Assembly: GCA_036574075.1 (NCBI GenBank)
Contig: JAINCN010000047.1
Coordinates: 1 to 38,844, forward strand
Origin: Deltaproteobacteria bacterium
Lineage (GTDB): Bacteria; Desulfobacterota; Dissulfuribacteria; Dissulfuribacterales; UBA5754
DNA: 38,844 bases
Direction: 5' to 3'
Under the pieces are notes generated by a model, which was not told the origin of the DNA, made no database searches, and was given only the letters and a program-made list of their open reading frames with translations. The position numbers and the translations under genes are program-made. Positions 1 through 8,009 of this stretch are shown one piece after another. The first letter of the stretch is position 1. Every line of letters begins with the position of its first letter.

Positions 1-215
1 AGGCCATTAAAAAGCTCCTTGTTGCCAGTAAAGGCCTCTGCTAATGTATCTAAAAACAAGGATTTTCCAAATCTTCTGGGCCGAGAGAGGAAAAAATAGC
101 TATTTCCACTTTCTACAAGCTTTTTGATTAAATGTGTCTTATCTACATAGTAATAATCATCTTCTCTTATCTTGGAAAATGTCTGTATCCCTATGGGAAG
201 CTTTTTTCGTTTCAT
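1..215 (-). CDS. AAA-ATPase-like / DUF1703-type protein, N-terminal part (runs off the left edge)
   Basis: The reverse strand encodes [20 protein letters not shown], followed by [10 protein letters not shown] and [19 protein letters not shown]. This is the usual start of the AAA-ATPase-like plus PD-(D/E)XK (DUF1703) family: G.Q.F..IR, YVDKT, then the degenerate P-loop RPRRFGKS. Only about 71 codons are inside the window. The start at 215 is supported by an AAGGGG Shine-Dalgarno a few bases upstream. These proteins are common, often multicopy accessory genes of unproven function with a predicted C-terminal nuclease fold. A full cruciform repeat lies just upstream. Family assignment is fairly sure; role unknown. 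Confidence 0.75.
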   Translation of the reverse strand, partial: MKRKKLPIGIQTFSKIREDDYYYVDKTHLIKKLVESGNSYFFLSRPRRFGKSLFLDTLAEAFTGNKELFNG

Positions 216-259
216 AGGCACCCCTTGTTGAGTGGCCAGGGTTCATCCCAAACATTTTT

Positions 260-415
260 CCTGAATCCGTGAGCCGGTGTTTGGGGTATTTGTTCCGTCC
301 ATGGGGGCGGATTTGCCGTTTGAGCCCCGTCCATGGGCGCCTCCATCCACAAATACCCCGAACGCCGGCTTATTTTGAAAATCAAATGGTTGACTGCATG
401 TCTCACGGATTCAGG
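260..415 (+). repeat. Cruciform repeat, copy A (family 1)
   Basis: A 156-bp element bounded by CCTGAATCCGTGAG (260) and its exact complement CTCACGGATTCAGG (ending 415). Inside, GGGGTATTTGT pairs with ACAAATACCCC, enclosing two smaller hairpins built on GTCCATGGGGGC and CCATGGGCGCC. An unpaired linker of about 30 nt follows the inner stem on the right. It fills the gap between the mrp stop and the DUF1703-type gene start. Short open frames across it are artefacts of the palindromes. Confidence 0.9.
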
Positions 416-436
416 TTTACACACAAATTTATGGCA

Positions 437-1357
437 TCATCCATCCTTTTTTGCAGCGCGTTCCTCGATAGTGTCGATGATGCCTTGAGCGAGTTCAACA
501 GCCGGATCTGCGGCATCGGACGCTGATCCATCCTGGTCCCCGGCAAGACGGATTGCGGGTGCCAAAGGGATGCTACCGAGAAAAGGCACGCCCATCTCGT
601 CCGCGAGGGCCTTTCCTCCCCCCGTTCCGAAGAGGTCGTGGACCTGGCCGCACCCAGGGCACCGGAAACCGCTCATGTTCTCCACAACGCCGAGAACGGC
701 GTTTCCGAGCTTTTCGCAAAAGGTGATGGAACGTCTCACATCGTCCACTGCCACGGCCTGTGGGGTGGTGACGATGACCGCCTTGGCATCGGATCCAAGT
801 GTCTGAAGGACGGAGAGGGGTTCGTCTCCAGTACCCGGAGGGCAATCCACCACGAGATAATCCAGGTCCCCCCAATCCACGTCCTCGAGGAACTGCTTAA
901 TAAGGTTCATCTTGATGGGACCCCGCCATATGACCGCCTCCTTGGCGTCAGGAAGAAGAAATCCGAGGGACATGACGGAAAGGCGATCCTCGACCTGAAC
1001 GGGTATGATGGCATCCCCCTTGAGTGCAGCCTTTTTCCCAACGGCACCGAGGATCCTTGGAAGACTCGGACCGTGGAAATCCACATCGAGAAGCCCCACG
1101 GAACGTCCGCGGCGGGCAAGACCACGGGCGATCGTCGCCGCCACGGTGCTTTTCCCCACCCCGCCCTTTCCGGACATAACGACTATCTTGGAACGGATGC
1201 GCGCCAGCCGGGCGTTCACGGCCTCTTTCTGGCGGGATGGACAGCTGGCGGTAGAACATGACTTGCACGATGCGCCGGGCTGTCCGGACGGGCAGGAGGA
1301 ACCTCCTCCTCCCTCCGATGTCACTTTTTCCTTGCCCTTTTTCCTGAACAAGGCCAT
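437..1357 (-). CDS. mrp: Mrp/Nbp35-family P-loop ATPase, Fe-S cluster carrier
   Basis: A 306-residue cytoplasmic ATPase that binds and transfers [4Fe-4S] clusters to apoproteins. The deviant Walker A GKGGVGKST is at about residues 63-71, with CPPGTGDEPL and GVVENMSGF typical of Mrp/ApbC downstream. The N-terminus is Cys-rich (C22, C31, C34, C39), resembling the N-terminal cluster motif of Nbp35 rather than the DUF59 domain of many bacterial Mrp proteins. A CPGC pair in the C-terminal half fits the bridging cluster of the homodimer. The start at 1357 has a strong SD (GGAGAGG). It is a single gene, followed downstream by repeat copy A. The family is certain; the client proteins are not visible from context. 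Confidence 0.93.
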   Translation of the reverse strand: MALFRKKGKEKVTSEGGGGSSCPSGQPGASCKSCSTASCPSRQKEAVNARLARIRSKIVVMSGKGGVGKSTVAATIARGLARRGRSVGLLDVDFHGPSLPRILGAVGKKAALKGDAIIPVQVEDRLSVMSLGFLLPDAKEAVIWRGPIKMNLIKQFLEDVDWGDLDYLVVDCPPGTGDEPLSVLQTLGSDAKAVIVTTPQAVAVDDVRRSITFCEKLGNAVLGVVENMSGFRCPGCGQVHDLFGTGGGKALADEMGVPFLGSIPLAPAIRLAGDQDGSASDAADPAVELAQGIIDTIEERAAKKDG

Positions 1358-1500
1358 ATTCCTCTCCTTTCTGAAGGTATCAATCCGCTTTTCGAGTTTT
1401 TACGAATCCATCAATACATAAGGGCCTCTGCCAATCGGAATGGCCCGCATAATAGCCCCCATTTCCGTAATTGGATAGCCAGAGGCCTTTTGTAGAATTG

Positions 1501-1679
1501 ATTGCACTGCAAAAACTTAAAAATCTGATCCCGCTCAAAAAACCCGAGATGCAAGGCGCAAAATTTTCCCCCTCCCCATCCCTCCCCCAGCGGGGGATGG
1601 GAAGGGTGGGGGATCGTCAGCCGCATGGACTGGAAAATTGAAGCAACGCCGCAAGAATCGGTTTTTTCAGCGGGATCAG
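1501..1679 (+). repeat. Inverted-end repeat, family 2, copy 1
   Basis: The left end carries CTGATCCCGCTCAAAAAACC and the right end GGTTTTTTCAGCGGGATCAG, near-perfect inverted ends. Sub-terminal blocks (CGAGATGCAAGGCGC, AATTTTCC, GCCGCATGG, GAAGCAACGCCGC) are shared with 32035-32206 in inverted orientation. The centre differs: here it is a pyrimidine/purine palindrome around CCCCCAGCGGGGG. It occupies most of the 400-bp gap between the mrp start and the bamD stop. I see no gene in the remainder of that gap. Confidence 0.85.
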
Positions 1680-1756
1680 AACCGAAAAAATCTGATGCGC
1701 CAGGGTGAAAGGTTTTTGGCCCTCTGGGAGGTGAATGAGAGGGGCCCGATGAAGGA

Positions 1757-2557
1757 TCAAAAAAACGGTACCACGCGTCTCCAAAGGGAGGGCCGTGCCT
1801 CGCCCGCATTCACCTCGGCGGCATGGGTCCCCTTCTCCTGACCCTGAAGGAGGGAGCGGGCGTTCATGGCGGCCTTGGTCTCGGGATAGAGGTCAAGGAC
1901 GGTCTCGAGGCGGTTGGTTGCCTGAAGCTGTTGGTCTGTCCTTAAATACCACCTGGCGACCACGATCTCGCTCTCGGCAAGACGCTCCCGGGCCTCCTGG
2001 ATCATCCTCTTGGTCTGAAAGGCGTATGGGCTGTCCGGGAACTTCTTGAGAAGACGTTCAGAGATCTCGATGACCTTGCGTGTTGCTGTCTGATCGCGGT
2101 CCGGTGAGTCCATGAGCAGGTAATAACTCATGGCCTGCTGAAAGATCACATAGGGGATGGCCTCGTTGGTCGGGTGGGTCTTTTCGAACTCTTGATAAAG
2201 GGGGATCGCCTCCTCGTACAGCCCGTCGTAAAACTTACAGTCCGCCAGCCGAAGCTGGGCAAGGACGGCATACGGACTGAACGGATACCGCTCACGGACC
2301 TTCTGAAACTGTTCCTCAGCAAGGAGATAGCGTCCGCGTTCGAAGTTTGCCATGGCCTTGTTGGAGAGGAGGACCTCGTCTTGCTCGTCTTCCGATCCTC
2401 CGGACCGGAACCATGAGAAAAATCCCCCACCTTTGGATACCGCATCCGTACCGGTATGTTTTGCGCACCCGGTCACCAGTAGGCCCAAAAAGAAAAAAAG
2501 GATGAAAAAACAGGATAAGGCCCTTGGGTACCGCATTTTCTGATTGGACATGCTCAT
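1757..2557 (-). CDS. bamD: Outer-membrane assembly lipoprotein BamD
   Basis: A 266-residue lipoprotein of the BAM complex that inserts beta-barrel proteins into the outer membrane. It has a hydrophobic leader with lipobox LVTGC (Cys31 counting from the first Met), then a chain of TPR-like helices (ANFERGRYLLAEEQFQKVRE, RYPFSPYA.LAQLRLADC, YKFYDGLYEEAIPLYQEF, KKFPDSPYA), the YfiO/BamD pattern. The ATG at 2557 overlaps the trxB stop (ATGA), suggesting translational coupling. Starting at Met8 would give a more compact signal peptide, so the exact start is uncertain. It is the last gene of a trxA-trxB-bamD unit, an unusual partnership of redox and envelope functions. Confidence 0.88.
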   Translation of the reverse strand: MSMSNQKMRYPRALSCFFILFFFLGLLVTGCAKHTGTDAVSKGGGFFSWFRSGGSEDEQDEVLLSNKAMANFERGRYLLAEEQFQKVRERYPFSPYAVLAQLRLADCKFYDGLYEEAIPLYQEFEKTHPTNEAIPYVIFQQAMSYYLLMDSPDRDQTATRKVIEISERLLKKFPDSPYAFQTKRMIQEARERLAESEIVVARWYLRTDQQLQATNRLETVLDLYPETKAAMNARSLLQGQEKGTHAAEVNAGEARPSLWRRVVPFF

Positions 2558-3489
2558 GAAAGGGAAAGGGAGGAAAGGTAGTTCTCTGCAGCGTACGCGG
2601 CAATGGCCCCGTCAGCAGTCGCGGTCACGATCTGGCGAAGCATCTTGGATCGGCAGTCCCCTGCAGCGAAGATACCTGGGACAGACGTCCTCATCAACTC
2701 GTCGGTTATCAAGAACCCATACTCATCCTTCCGGATGTCGTCTCCGAGAAAACCCGTATTGGGAGATATGCCAATGAAAACAAAGACCCCCTGGACATGG
2801 AGACGCGAAATGGCCCCGGTCTTGACGTTTTTGATCACCACCCCCTCGACCCCCACACCGCCTTCGATCCGTTCCACGATCGTGTCCCAGACAGGTTCGA
2901 TCTTGGGATGAGCAAGGGCCCGATCCTGAAGGATCTTGGATGCCCTCAAAGTGTCACGGCGATGTACAAGATATATCTTCCTTACAAAAGAGGTCAGAAA
3001 CAGGGATTCCTGGACGGCACTGTCCCCTCCGCCCACGACCACGACCTCCTGATCCCTGTAAAAGGGTCCGTCACATGTGGCGCAATAGGACACCCCTTTG
3101 CCGATGAACTCCTCTTCGCCCGGGACGCCGAGTCGGCGGTAATGGGCCCCGGTCGCAATGATAACAGCACGGGCCGAAAGCGATTCATTGCCGGCCAGAT
3201 GGATGGTAAAGCCACCGCCCTTTTGGAGAACAAGGGATTCTATCTCGCCATTTTTTTCCTGGATGGCGAATTTCTTGACCTGTTCAGAGATCCTTTCGGC
3301 CAGATCAGGCCCGGAGATCCCGTCTGGGAAACCCGGATAATTTTCCACCCGGTCCGTGAGGAGGATCTGTCCACCCGGGCTCAGTTTTTCAAGGACGAGG
3401 GCATCAAGGCCGGCGCGCGCAGCATAAAGCGCCGCAGTCAGGCCGGCCGGGCCTGCCCCGACGATGATGAGCTCAGTCGTCCTTGACAA
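2554..3489 (-). CDS. trxB: Thioredoxin reductase (NADPH)
   Basis: A 311-residue low-molecular-weight thioredoxin reductase: the FAD-binding GAGPAGLTAA at residues 11-20, the redox-active CATC at 136-139, the NADPH-binding GGGDSAVQES, and the C-terminal FAD motif GIFAAGDCR. It uses NADPH to reduce the TrxA encoded 12 bp upstream. The start is TTG with a weak SD; no good ATG precedes GAGPAG, so TTG at 3489 is the best call. The stop overlaps the bamD start by 4 bp. Confidence 0.95.
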   Translation of the reverse strand: MSRTTELIIVGAGPAGLTAALYAARAGLDALVLEKLSPGGQILLTDRVENYPGFPDGISGPDLAERISEQVKKFAIQEKNGEIESLVLQKGGGFTIHLAGNESLSARAVIIATGAHYRRLGVPGEEEFIGKGVSYCATCDGPFYRDQEVVVVGGGDSAVQESLFLTSFVRKIYLVHRRDTLRASKILQDRALAHPKIEPVWDTIVERIEGGVGVEGVVIKNVKTGAISRLHVQGVFVFIGISPNTGFLGDDIRKDEYGFLITDELMRTSVPGIFAAGDCRSKMLRQIVTATADGAIAAYAAENYLSSLSLS

Positions 3490-3501
3490 GGTGGATTCGG
3501 A

Positions 3502-3834
3502 TCAGGAAATGGCCTTTTTGAGGGCCGCGCTGATCATGGCCTTGCCAACCGCACCCGTGATCTGGTCCACGACCTTGCCGTTGTTGAAGAGGATAAGGGT
3601 GGGAATCGCCCGGATACCGTACTTGCCGGGTGTAACAGGGTTTTCGTCCACGTTCATCTTGGCGATCTTCGCCTTGCCGTCATATTCTTCGGCGAGTTCG
3701 TCGATGACCGGTGCGATGGCACGGCAGGGTCCGCACCATGCGGCCCAAAAATCCACAAGCACGGGTTGAGCGGACTTCAAGACCTCGGCGTCAAATGTTG
3801 CATCGGTCACGTGAAGCACTTTGTCAGCAGCCAT
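3502..3834 (-). CDS. trxA: Thioredoxin
   Basis: A 110-residue thioredoxin with the canonical WCGPC active site (W33-C37), the cis-proline loop AIPTLILF and a complete fold. It reduces protein disulfides in the cytoplasm and is recycled by the TrxB encoded next. The start at 3834 has a clean AAGGAG SD 7 nt upstream. First gene of trxA-trxB-bamD, with a sigma-70-like promoter about 40 bp upstream. Confidence 0.97.
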   Translation of the reverse strand: MAADKVLHVTDATFDAEVLKSAQPVLVDFWAAWCGPCRAIAPVIDELAEEYDGKAKIAKMNVDENPVTPGKYGIRAIPTLILFNNGKVVDQITGAVGKAMISAALKKAIS

Positions 3835-3872
3835 GATTTCTCCTTTATCATTTCGAGATTGAATATGGTGAA

Positions 3873-3901
3873 AATGTAGGCGAGGGGAAGAAGGCTGTCA
3901 A
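3873..3901 (-). promoter_or_regulatory. Sigma-70-like promoter of trxA-trxB-bamD
   Basis: On the minus strand a perfect TTGACA (3901-3896) is followed after 17 bp by TACATT (3878-3873), four of six matches to TATAAT. It lies about 40 bp upstream of the trxA ATG and reads in the right direction. Confidence 0.6.
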
Positions 3902-3960
3902 GAAAAGATAGACCGACACACGGCGCCCTATAAGCCGACCCCCTGCACCTGCAACGGCCG

Positions 3961-3991
3961 ATCGCCCTTCCTGGGCCTTCGAAAGGGCGAT
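3961..3991 (-). other. Hairpin downstream of the zinc-ribbon gene
   Basis: ATCGCCCTT (3961-3969) pairs with AAGGGCGAT (3983-3991) across a 13-nt loop, 10 bp after the stop of the minus-strand gene ending at 4001. No T-run follows on the minus strand, so this may be a weak or factor-dependent terminator, or 3' processing structure. Confidence 0.3.
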
Positions 3992-4000
3992 ACGATGGGA

Positions 4001-4363
4001 TTACTCGGCCGATTCCCCCACCGCCTTTGTGACTGCCTTCTGAAAGGCCTCGTCAGATGCGATGAGCTCCAGATCCACAGGCTCGATGTCTTCAAAAGAA
4101 ACGACCGGATCGGGCGAGGATCCTTCCCCGATTGTCAGATCCGAGACATCGATGGAAGAAAGGTCGGGCTTGTAGGCCCCGGGACCAGAAGACGTCTCCC
4201 TTTTTCCCGCGGGATCGGCGGGCGGGGAGACAAACCAGGAAAAATCCCCCTTCCGCTGGGGGAAAACCCCGAGAATAGCCGCCTGTCCTGAGAGATCCGT
4301 GGAACAGTACGCGCATGTCACCCTATAATCATGGCTTGTTTTTCCGCACTTGGGACATCTCAT
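4001..4363 (-). CDS. Small zinc-ribbon protein of unknown function
   Basis: A 120-residue protein starting MRCPKCGKTSHDYRVTCAYC: two CxxC knuckles spaced for one zinc (C3, C6, C17, C20). The rest is acidic and low-complexity, probably disordered (SSIDVSDLTIGEGSSPDPVVSFEDIEPVDLEL). SD AAGGGGA precedes the ATG. There is no transmembrane segment and no recognisable enzyme domain. It stands between the thioredoxin operon and a divergent lipoprotein operon. I infer a small metal-binding regulator or adaptor and know no function. Confidence 0.6.
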   Translation of the reverse strand: MRCPKCGKTSHDYRVTCAYCSTDLSGQAAILGVFPQRKGDFSWFVSPPADPAGKRETSSGPGAYKPDLSSIDVSDLTIGEGSSPDPVVSFEDIEPVDLELIASDEAFQKAVTKAVGESAE

Positions 4364-4464
4364 GACAATTTCCCCTTTGCAGTGTAAAAAATATGCAAGT
4401 TTCGTTATCTTATGCCGGCATGAATACGTTCATCCACTCCCATCGATCCGTCAAGGATCTGCCC

Positions 4465-4803
4465 ATGAAACAGGATACGAACCATTTTCTTCTTATCGGC
4501 ATCCTCCTTCTTCTCCTTTCATCCTGTTCCGGGGCCCCGAAACGATATCTCGCGGCCGATGCCTCGCTCATCTCGCCGGGGCAGGGAAAAGAGGAGGTCA
4601 TCCAGGCCATCGGGCCCCCTGACGCGACCCGGGTCGTCCCATCGGGTGATGAAGAATGGTATTATTACTCGCTTCACCAGTCCGTTCTCGACAGGATCCC
4701 CGTCATACGATCCTTTGCCGACACAGAGCGCGTAGAGGCCCTTCAGGTGGTCTTTTCCGGGGATACGGTCAAAAAGATCCAGTATTATGTCCCCGTGCCC
4801 TGA
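4465..4803 (+). CDS. BamE/SmpA-like lipoprotein
   Basis: I start this at ATG 4465 (SD AAGGA 9 nt upstream) rather than the longer frame from 4393, because MKQDTNHFLLIGILLLLLSSC then forms a typical lipoprotein leader with lipobox LLSSC. The mature part begins with GQGKEEVIQAIGPPD, the signature turn of the SmpA/OmlA (BamE-like) fold, and ends with the strand KKIQYYVPVP. About 112 residues, likely anchored in the outer membrane facing the periplasm. Its 3' end overlaps pcm by 17 bp. Whether it is a true BAM subunit is not shown; many BamE-fold lipoproteins are not. Confidence 0.7.
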   Translation: MKQDTNHFLLIGILLLLLSSCSGAPKRYLAADASLISPGQGKEEVIQAIGPPDATRVVPSGDEEWYYYSLHQSVLDRIPVIRSFADTERVEALQVVFSGDTVKKIQYYVPVP

Positions 4804-5470
4804 AAGTACGGGAAACGATCAATACCGGATCGCGCGGGAGAGGATGGTCTCCCTGCAGATCGAGGCCCGCGGGATCTCGGATCCACGGGTTCTCGATGCC
4901 ATGCGCACGGTCCCGCGTCATCTCTTCGTGGACGAGGCCTTGTGGGACCAGGCCTATGGGGATTACCCCCTTCCCATCGGACACGGGCAGACCATCTCCC
5001 AGCCATATATCGTTGCGGCCATGACCCAGGCACTCAAACTCAAGGGAGGGGAAAAGGTCCTCGAGATAGGGACGGGCTCTGGGTACCAGGCCGCAGTCCT
5101 TTCCAAAATCGCCAGGTCCGTCTATAGCGTCGAGCGCATCCCGGCCCTTTACGCGCGGGCACGAAAGACCCTCGACAAGCTCGGTTGCTCGAACGTCTAT
5201 CTCCGGCTCGACGACGGGACCTGGGGCTGGCAGGCCGAAAGCCCCTTTGACGCCATCATCGTGACGGCCGCTTCTCCCCGCATCCCACCGCCCCTTCTCG
5301 AGCAGCTTCAGGACCCTGGCATCATGGTCATCCCCGTAGGTGACGAGTACTCACAGTCACTCATAACGGTAAGACGAATCCATGGTCAGATCATCCAGGA
5401 GGAGATGGAAGGTGTCAGATTCGTGAAACTCATCGGAGACCACGGATGGAAGGAGCAAAAAGACGGATAG
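4787..5470 (+). CDS. pcm: Protein-L-isoaspartate O-methyltransferase
   Basis: A 227-residue SAM-dependent repair enzyme that methylates isoaspartyl residues in damaged proteins. Family blocks are in order: RERMVSLQIEARGISDPRVL, AMRTVPRHLFV, YGDYPLPIGHGQTISQPYIVA, and the SAM site VLEIGTGSGYQAAVLS, then DAIIVTAASPRIPPPLLEQL. It overlaps the lipoprotein gene by 17 bp and the next gene by 25 bp, so the three are one transcription unit. The start at 4787 has no obvious SD and may rely on coupling. Confidence 0.95.
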   Translation: MSPCPESTGNDQYRIARERMVSLQIEARGISDPRVLDAMRTVPRHLFVDEALWDQAYGDYPLPIGHGQTISQPYIVAAMTQALKLKGGEKVLEIGTGSGYQAAVLSKIARSVYSVERIPALYARARKTLDKLGCSNVYLRLDDGTWGWQAESPFDAIIVTAASPRIPPPLLEQLQDPGIMVIPVGDEYSQSLITVRRIHGQIIQEEMEGVRFVKLIGDHGWKEQKDG

Positions 5471-5913
5471 GGGTCATTGGAGCAGGCATCTGCCCGCCTG
5501 AGATCGCAGATATCGCCCGCCATGTAGGAGAACTCATCGCCAGCAGGGGCGGCATCCTTTACTGCGGCGGACTCGGAGGCGTGATGGAGGCCGCGGCCCG
5601 CGGGGCATCAGAGGCCGGCGGGCTCACCGTGGGCATCCTTCCGGGATCCAAGGCCTCGGACGCAAATCCCTTCATCACCGTTCCGGTCGTCACAGGCATG
5701 GGACATGCGCGAAACGTCATACTCGTCCGGTCCTCAGAGGCCATCATCGCCCTGCCTGGCTCACACGGGACGCTCTCCGAGATCGCCCTTGCCCTCAAGA
5801 TGTGGAAGCCGGTCGTGGGGCTCGGGGCATGGGAAGACCTGCCAGGCGTTTATGTGGCAAAAGACCCGGAGGATGCAGTGGAGCAGGCATTTTCCTTCGT
5901 GGATCGGCCCTGA
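5446..5913 (+). CDS. LOG-family (TIGR00725-type) putative nucleotide-binding protein
   Basis: A 155-residue Rossmann-like protein with IGVIGAG at the N-terminus, ILYCGGLGGVMEAAARGA in the middle and LPGSHGTLSEIALAL, a variant of the PGGxGTxxE motif of LOG phosphoribohydrolases. The motif reads PGSHGT, with Ser replacing the second Gly. The family includes cytokinin-activating and nucleotide 5'-monophosphate-cleaving enzymes; the TIGR00725 branch is uncharacterised. It overlaps pcm by 25 bp, so it is probably co-expressed. Confidence 0.8.
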   Translation: MEGAKRRIGVIGAGICPPEIADIARHVGELIASRGGILYCGGLGGVMEAAARGASEAGGLTVGILPGSKASDANPFITVPVVTGMGHARNVILVRSSEAIIALPGSHGTLSEIALALKMWKPVVGLGAWEDLPGVYVAKDPEDAVEQAFSFVDRP

Positions 5914-5985
5914 AGGATCTCCAGATTTCCCGGCCGATCCAGTTGAGGTCCTAAACGCCACAATGGATGACGACGGCATTCTTCA

Positions 5986-6732
5986 TCAGGAACCCCTGGC
6001 GAGTATGGCAGCGCCCATGGCTCCTGTAAAATCCGGGGCCTCTGGAACGAAGAGCCCGCAACCGAGCTCCTGGGCAAGAATTTGTACGACAGCCTTGTTT
6101 CGAGCCACCCCGCCGCAAAAAACCGCCTTTTCCCTCAGCCCCACCCGTCTGATCATGGAGGAGACGCGATGGACCACTGAGACGACGACCGCACGGGCCA
6201 CGTCCTCCGGGGCCTCGCCACGCGCGCGGAGGGCCACGACCTCGGTCTCTGCGAATACCGTACACATACTCGAGATATAGAGGCGATTACACCCCGAAAG
6301 CGCAAGATCGCCAAACTCCCCGATCCGGCACGCAAGGGCCTGGGCCATCACCTCGAAAAAACGCCCGGTCCCTGCAGAACACCGGTCGTTCATCTCGAAG
6401 GCCACAACCCTTCCCTGTTCGTCCAGGGAGATCACCTTGGTGTCCTGGCCTCCGATGTCAAGGATCGTCCTCGCCTCCGGAACGAGATGATGCACCCCTG
6501 TCGCGTGCGCCTTGATCTCGGTCACGTGCCCCATGCCGAATTCGCGGGCCACGAGGTGGCGCCCATAACCTGTGACCAGGATCCTATCGTATTCCGTCTC
6601 ACTGAGTAGTTCCCGGACCTGCTCGAGATAGTCGAATGAGGTCTCGGAACGCCTCGTGAAAACGGGCCTGTTCTCGTCCAGCACCACAAGTTCGATGGTG
6701 CGTGAACCGATGTCGAGCCCTGCAGTTATCAT
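5986..6732 (-). CDS. 2-hydroxyacyl-CoA dehydratase activase (BadF/HgdC family ATPase)
   Basis: A 248-residue ASKHA-fold ATPase. GLDIGSRTIELVV starts the first phosphate loop, ILDIGGQDTKVI the second. C118 in NDRCSAGTGRFFEVMA and C157 in SSMCTVFAETEVV are the two Cys per monomer that hold the bridging [4Fe-4S] of the homodimer. Such activases couple ATP hydrolysis to low-potential single-electron transfer into a partner iron-sulfur protein. The partner is the gene immediately upstream, whose stop overlaps this ATG (ATGA). Length and motifs match HgdC and the reductase of double-cubane cluster proteins. Confidence 0.92.
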   Translation of the reverse strand: MITAGLDIGSRTIELVVLDENRPVFTRRSETSFDYLEQVRELLSETEYDRILVTGYGRHLVAREFGMGHVTEIKAHATGVHHLVPEARTILDIGGQDTKVISLDEQGRVVAFEMNDRCSAGTGRFFEVMAQALACRIGEFGDLALSGCNRLYISSMCTVFAETEVVALRARGEAPEDVARAVVVSVVHRVSSMIRRVGLREKAVFCGGVARNKAVVQILAQELGCGLFVPEAPDFTGAMGAAILARGS

Positions 6733-8009
6733 TCCTCTCCAATGGTCTCCAGGAACGCCTCGACACGGGTCTTAAGTGGCTCCATGTCTTCAAGGGAATA
6801 ACCAGTATCGATCCTGAGAAAGGGGATACCCTCGGCGGCAAGGCGATCTTCCACCTTTTTAGACTCGATGGCATAGGGCTGGCAAAACTGGAGGGCGTAG
6901 TGGATGACCCCGTCGGCATGGAGCTCTCTGGCCATCCGGACGATGTTATCAAGCCTTTCCGGATTGGGCGTGAAGGTCGCACAATCAATCTTGAGATACC
7001 TATCGCACAGGGCATCGAGCATCCCGTCCACGGTCTCTGCCTCCTCTGAGACGAGGTCCCTGGTATGACGCGCCCCGACACAGCTCTCCTCCCCCACGAT
7101 AACCGCGCCTGAGCTCTCAATCACATAGGGGAGTTTCCAGTTAGGTACGGCCATGGGGCATCCTGAGAGCAGGATCCGCTTCGTGCGCGGGGGAACGACC
7201 CCCTCTCCCTTTTGCACCCTCTCCTCCAGTTCGGAGCAAAGACGCTCGACGGTCTCAGTGAACCGGACAGGGTCGTCGTAAAAGGCGACCTGGTTGATGA
7301 GAAGGGCATCTCTGCCGCTGATGGGAGCGGGCTCAGCGGCCCGGAGGGCGGCGAGCCGATTGAGGGCCCTGCGCCTTCGGTTCACGAGCTTAATTGCGTT
7401 GCGGAGTTTTCCAGGCTCAAGCCCCTTTCCGGTGAGATCTTCGATGGCCTTGCGGAGTCTATCCATCTCGGTCCGAAAAAGTGCGCGCGCAGCAGCACTC
7501 TTGCTCTGGGGGACCTCCATCACGTAGGTGGGCTGAAATTCACCGAAGAGTTCATAAGCCTTCTTCTTCCCATCGCACGTGGTCTCTCCGATCACGAGAT
7601 CGCACGAGGATGTGTAGGGGCAGAGACGGGCGAGGCGGAACCCGAAGAAGGACTTGATGAGAGGGCACGTGTTACGGGGCAGATAACGCTCTGCAGCATC
7701 GAATCCAGCCTCAGCCCCGGCGCAGAGCCCAATGCAGACCCCGTCGAGAGCAAGGATCAGCTCCTCGGGGACGAAGACACAAAAGAGACCTATGACCTTG
7801 CGTCCAGCAGACTTGGCCTCCTGGATCTCCCGGATACGTAGCCCATGGACCTCTCTCATGACGAAATCGAGGTACTCCATGCCCTTGAGCCTACCTGACT
7901 GGGAGAGATAAATGTCGTTGTAAAAACGTCCGAGTACCGTCAAAAGTGCCTCGTGGGCGCTGAGATCGAGGTCCAGTGCCTTCCACATGGCCTCGTGTGT
8001 CTTATTCAT
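6729..8009 (-). CDS. 2-hydroxyacyl-CoA dehydratase-family / double-cubane cluster-type protein
   Basis: About 426 residues when started at ATG 8009 (MNKTHEAMWKALDLDL), chosen over a longer frame because of a GGGGGAG SD and because the extra N-terminus would be antisense-like sequence inside the DUF1684 gene. HgdB-family blocks include GLFCVFVPEELILALDGV, GLCAGAEAGFDAAERYLPRNTCPLIKS, CPYTSSCDLVIGETTCDGKKKAYELF, ILLSGCPM and HYALQFCQPYAIES. Cysteines in these blocks are candidate [4Fe-4S] or double-cubane ligands. Only one dehydratase subunit is present, not the two of classical dehydratases, the arrangement of double-cubane cluster protein plus reductase pairs. The substrate cannot be told. 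Confidence 0.85.
   Translation of the reverse strand: MNKTHEAMWKALDLDLSAHEALLTVLGRFYNDIYLSQSGRLKGMEYLDFVMREVHGLRIREIQEAKSAGRKVIGLFCVFVPEELILALDGVCIGLCAGAEAGFDAAERYLPRNTCPLIKSFFGFRLARLCPYTSSCDLVIGETTCDGKKKAYELFGEFQPTYVMEVPQSKSAAARALFRTEMDRLRKAIEDLTGKGLEPGKLRNAIKLVNRRRRALNRLAALRAAEPAPISGRDALLINQVAFYDDPVRFTETVERLCSELEERVQKGEGVVPPRTKRILLSGCPMAVPNWKLPYVIESSGAVIVGEESCVGARHTRDLVSEEAETVDGMLDALCDRYLKIDCATFTPNPERLDNIVRMARELHADGVIHYALQFCQPYAIESKKVEDRLAAEGIPFLRIDTGYSLEDMEPLKTRVEAFLETIGEE

Noticed and set aside
212-526. Short open frames of 70-85 codons across the first cruciform repeat
   Set aside because: They follow the palindromic repeat, recur with each copy, and have no SD or recognisable domain.
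638-1261. A 207-codon plus-strand frame opposite mrp
   Set aside because: It is antisense to a well-supported Mrp gene; the translation shows no domain and no ribosome-binding site.
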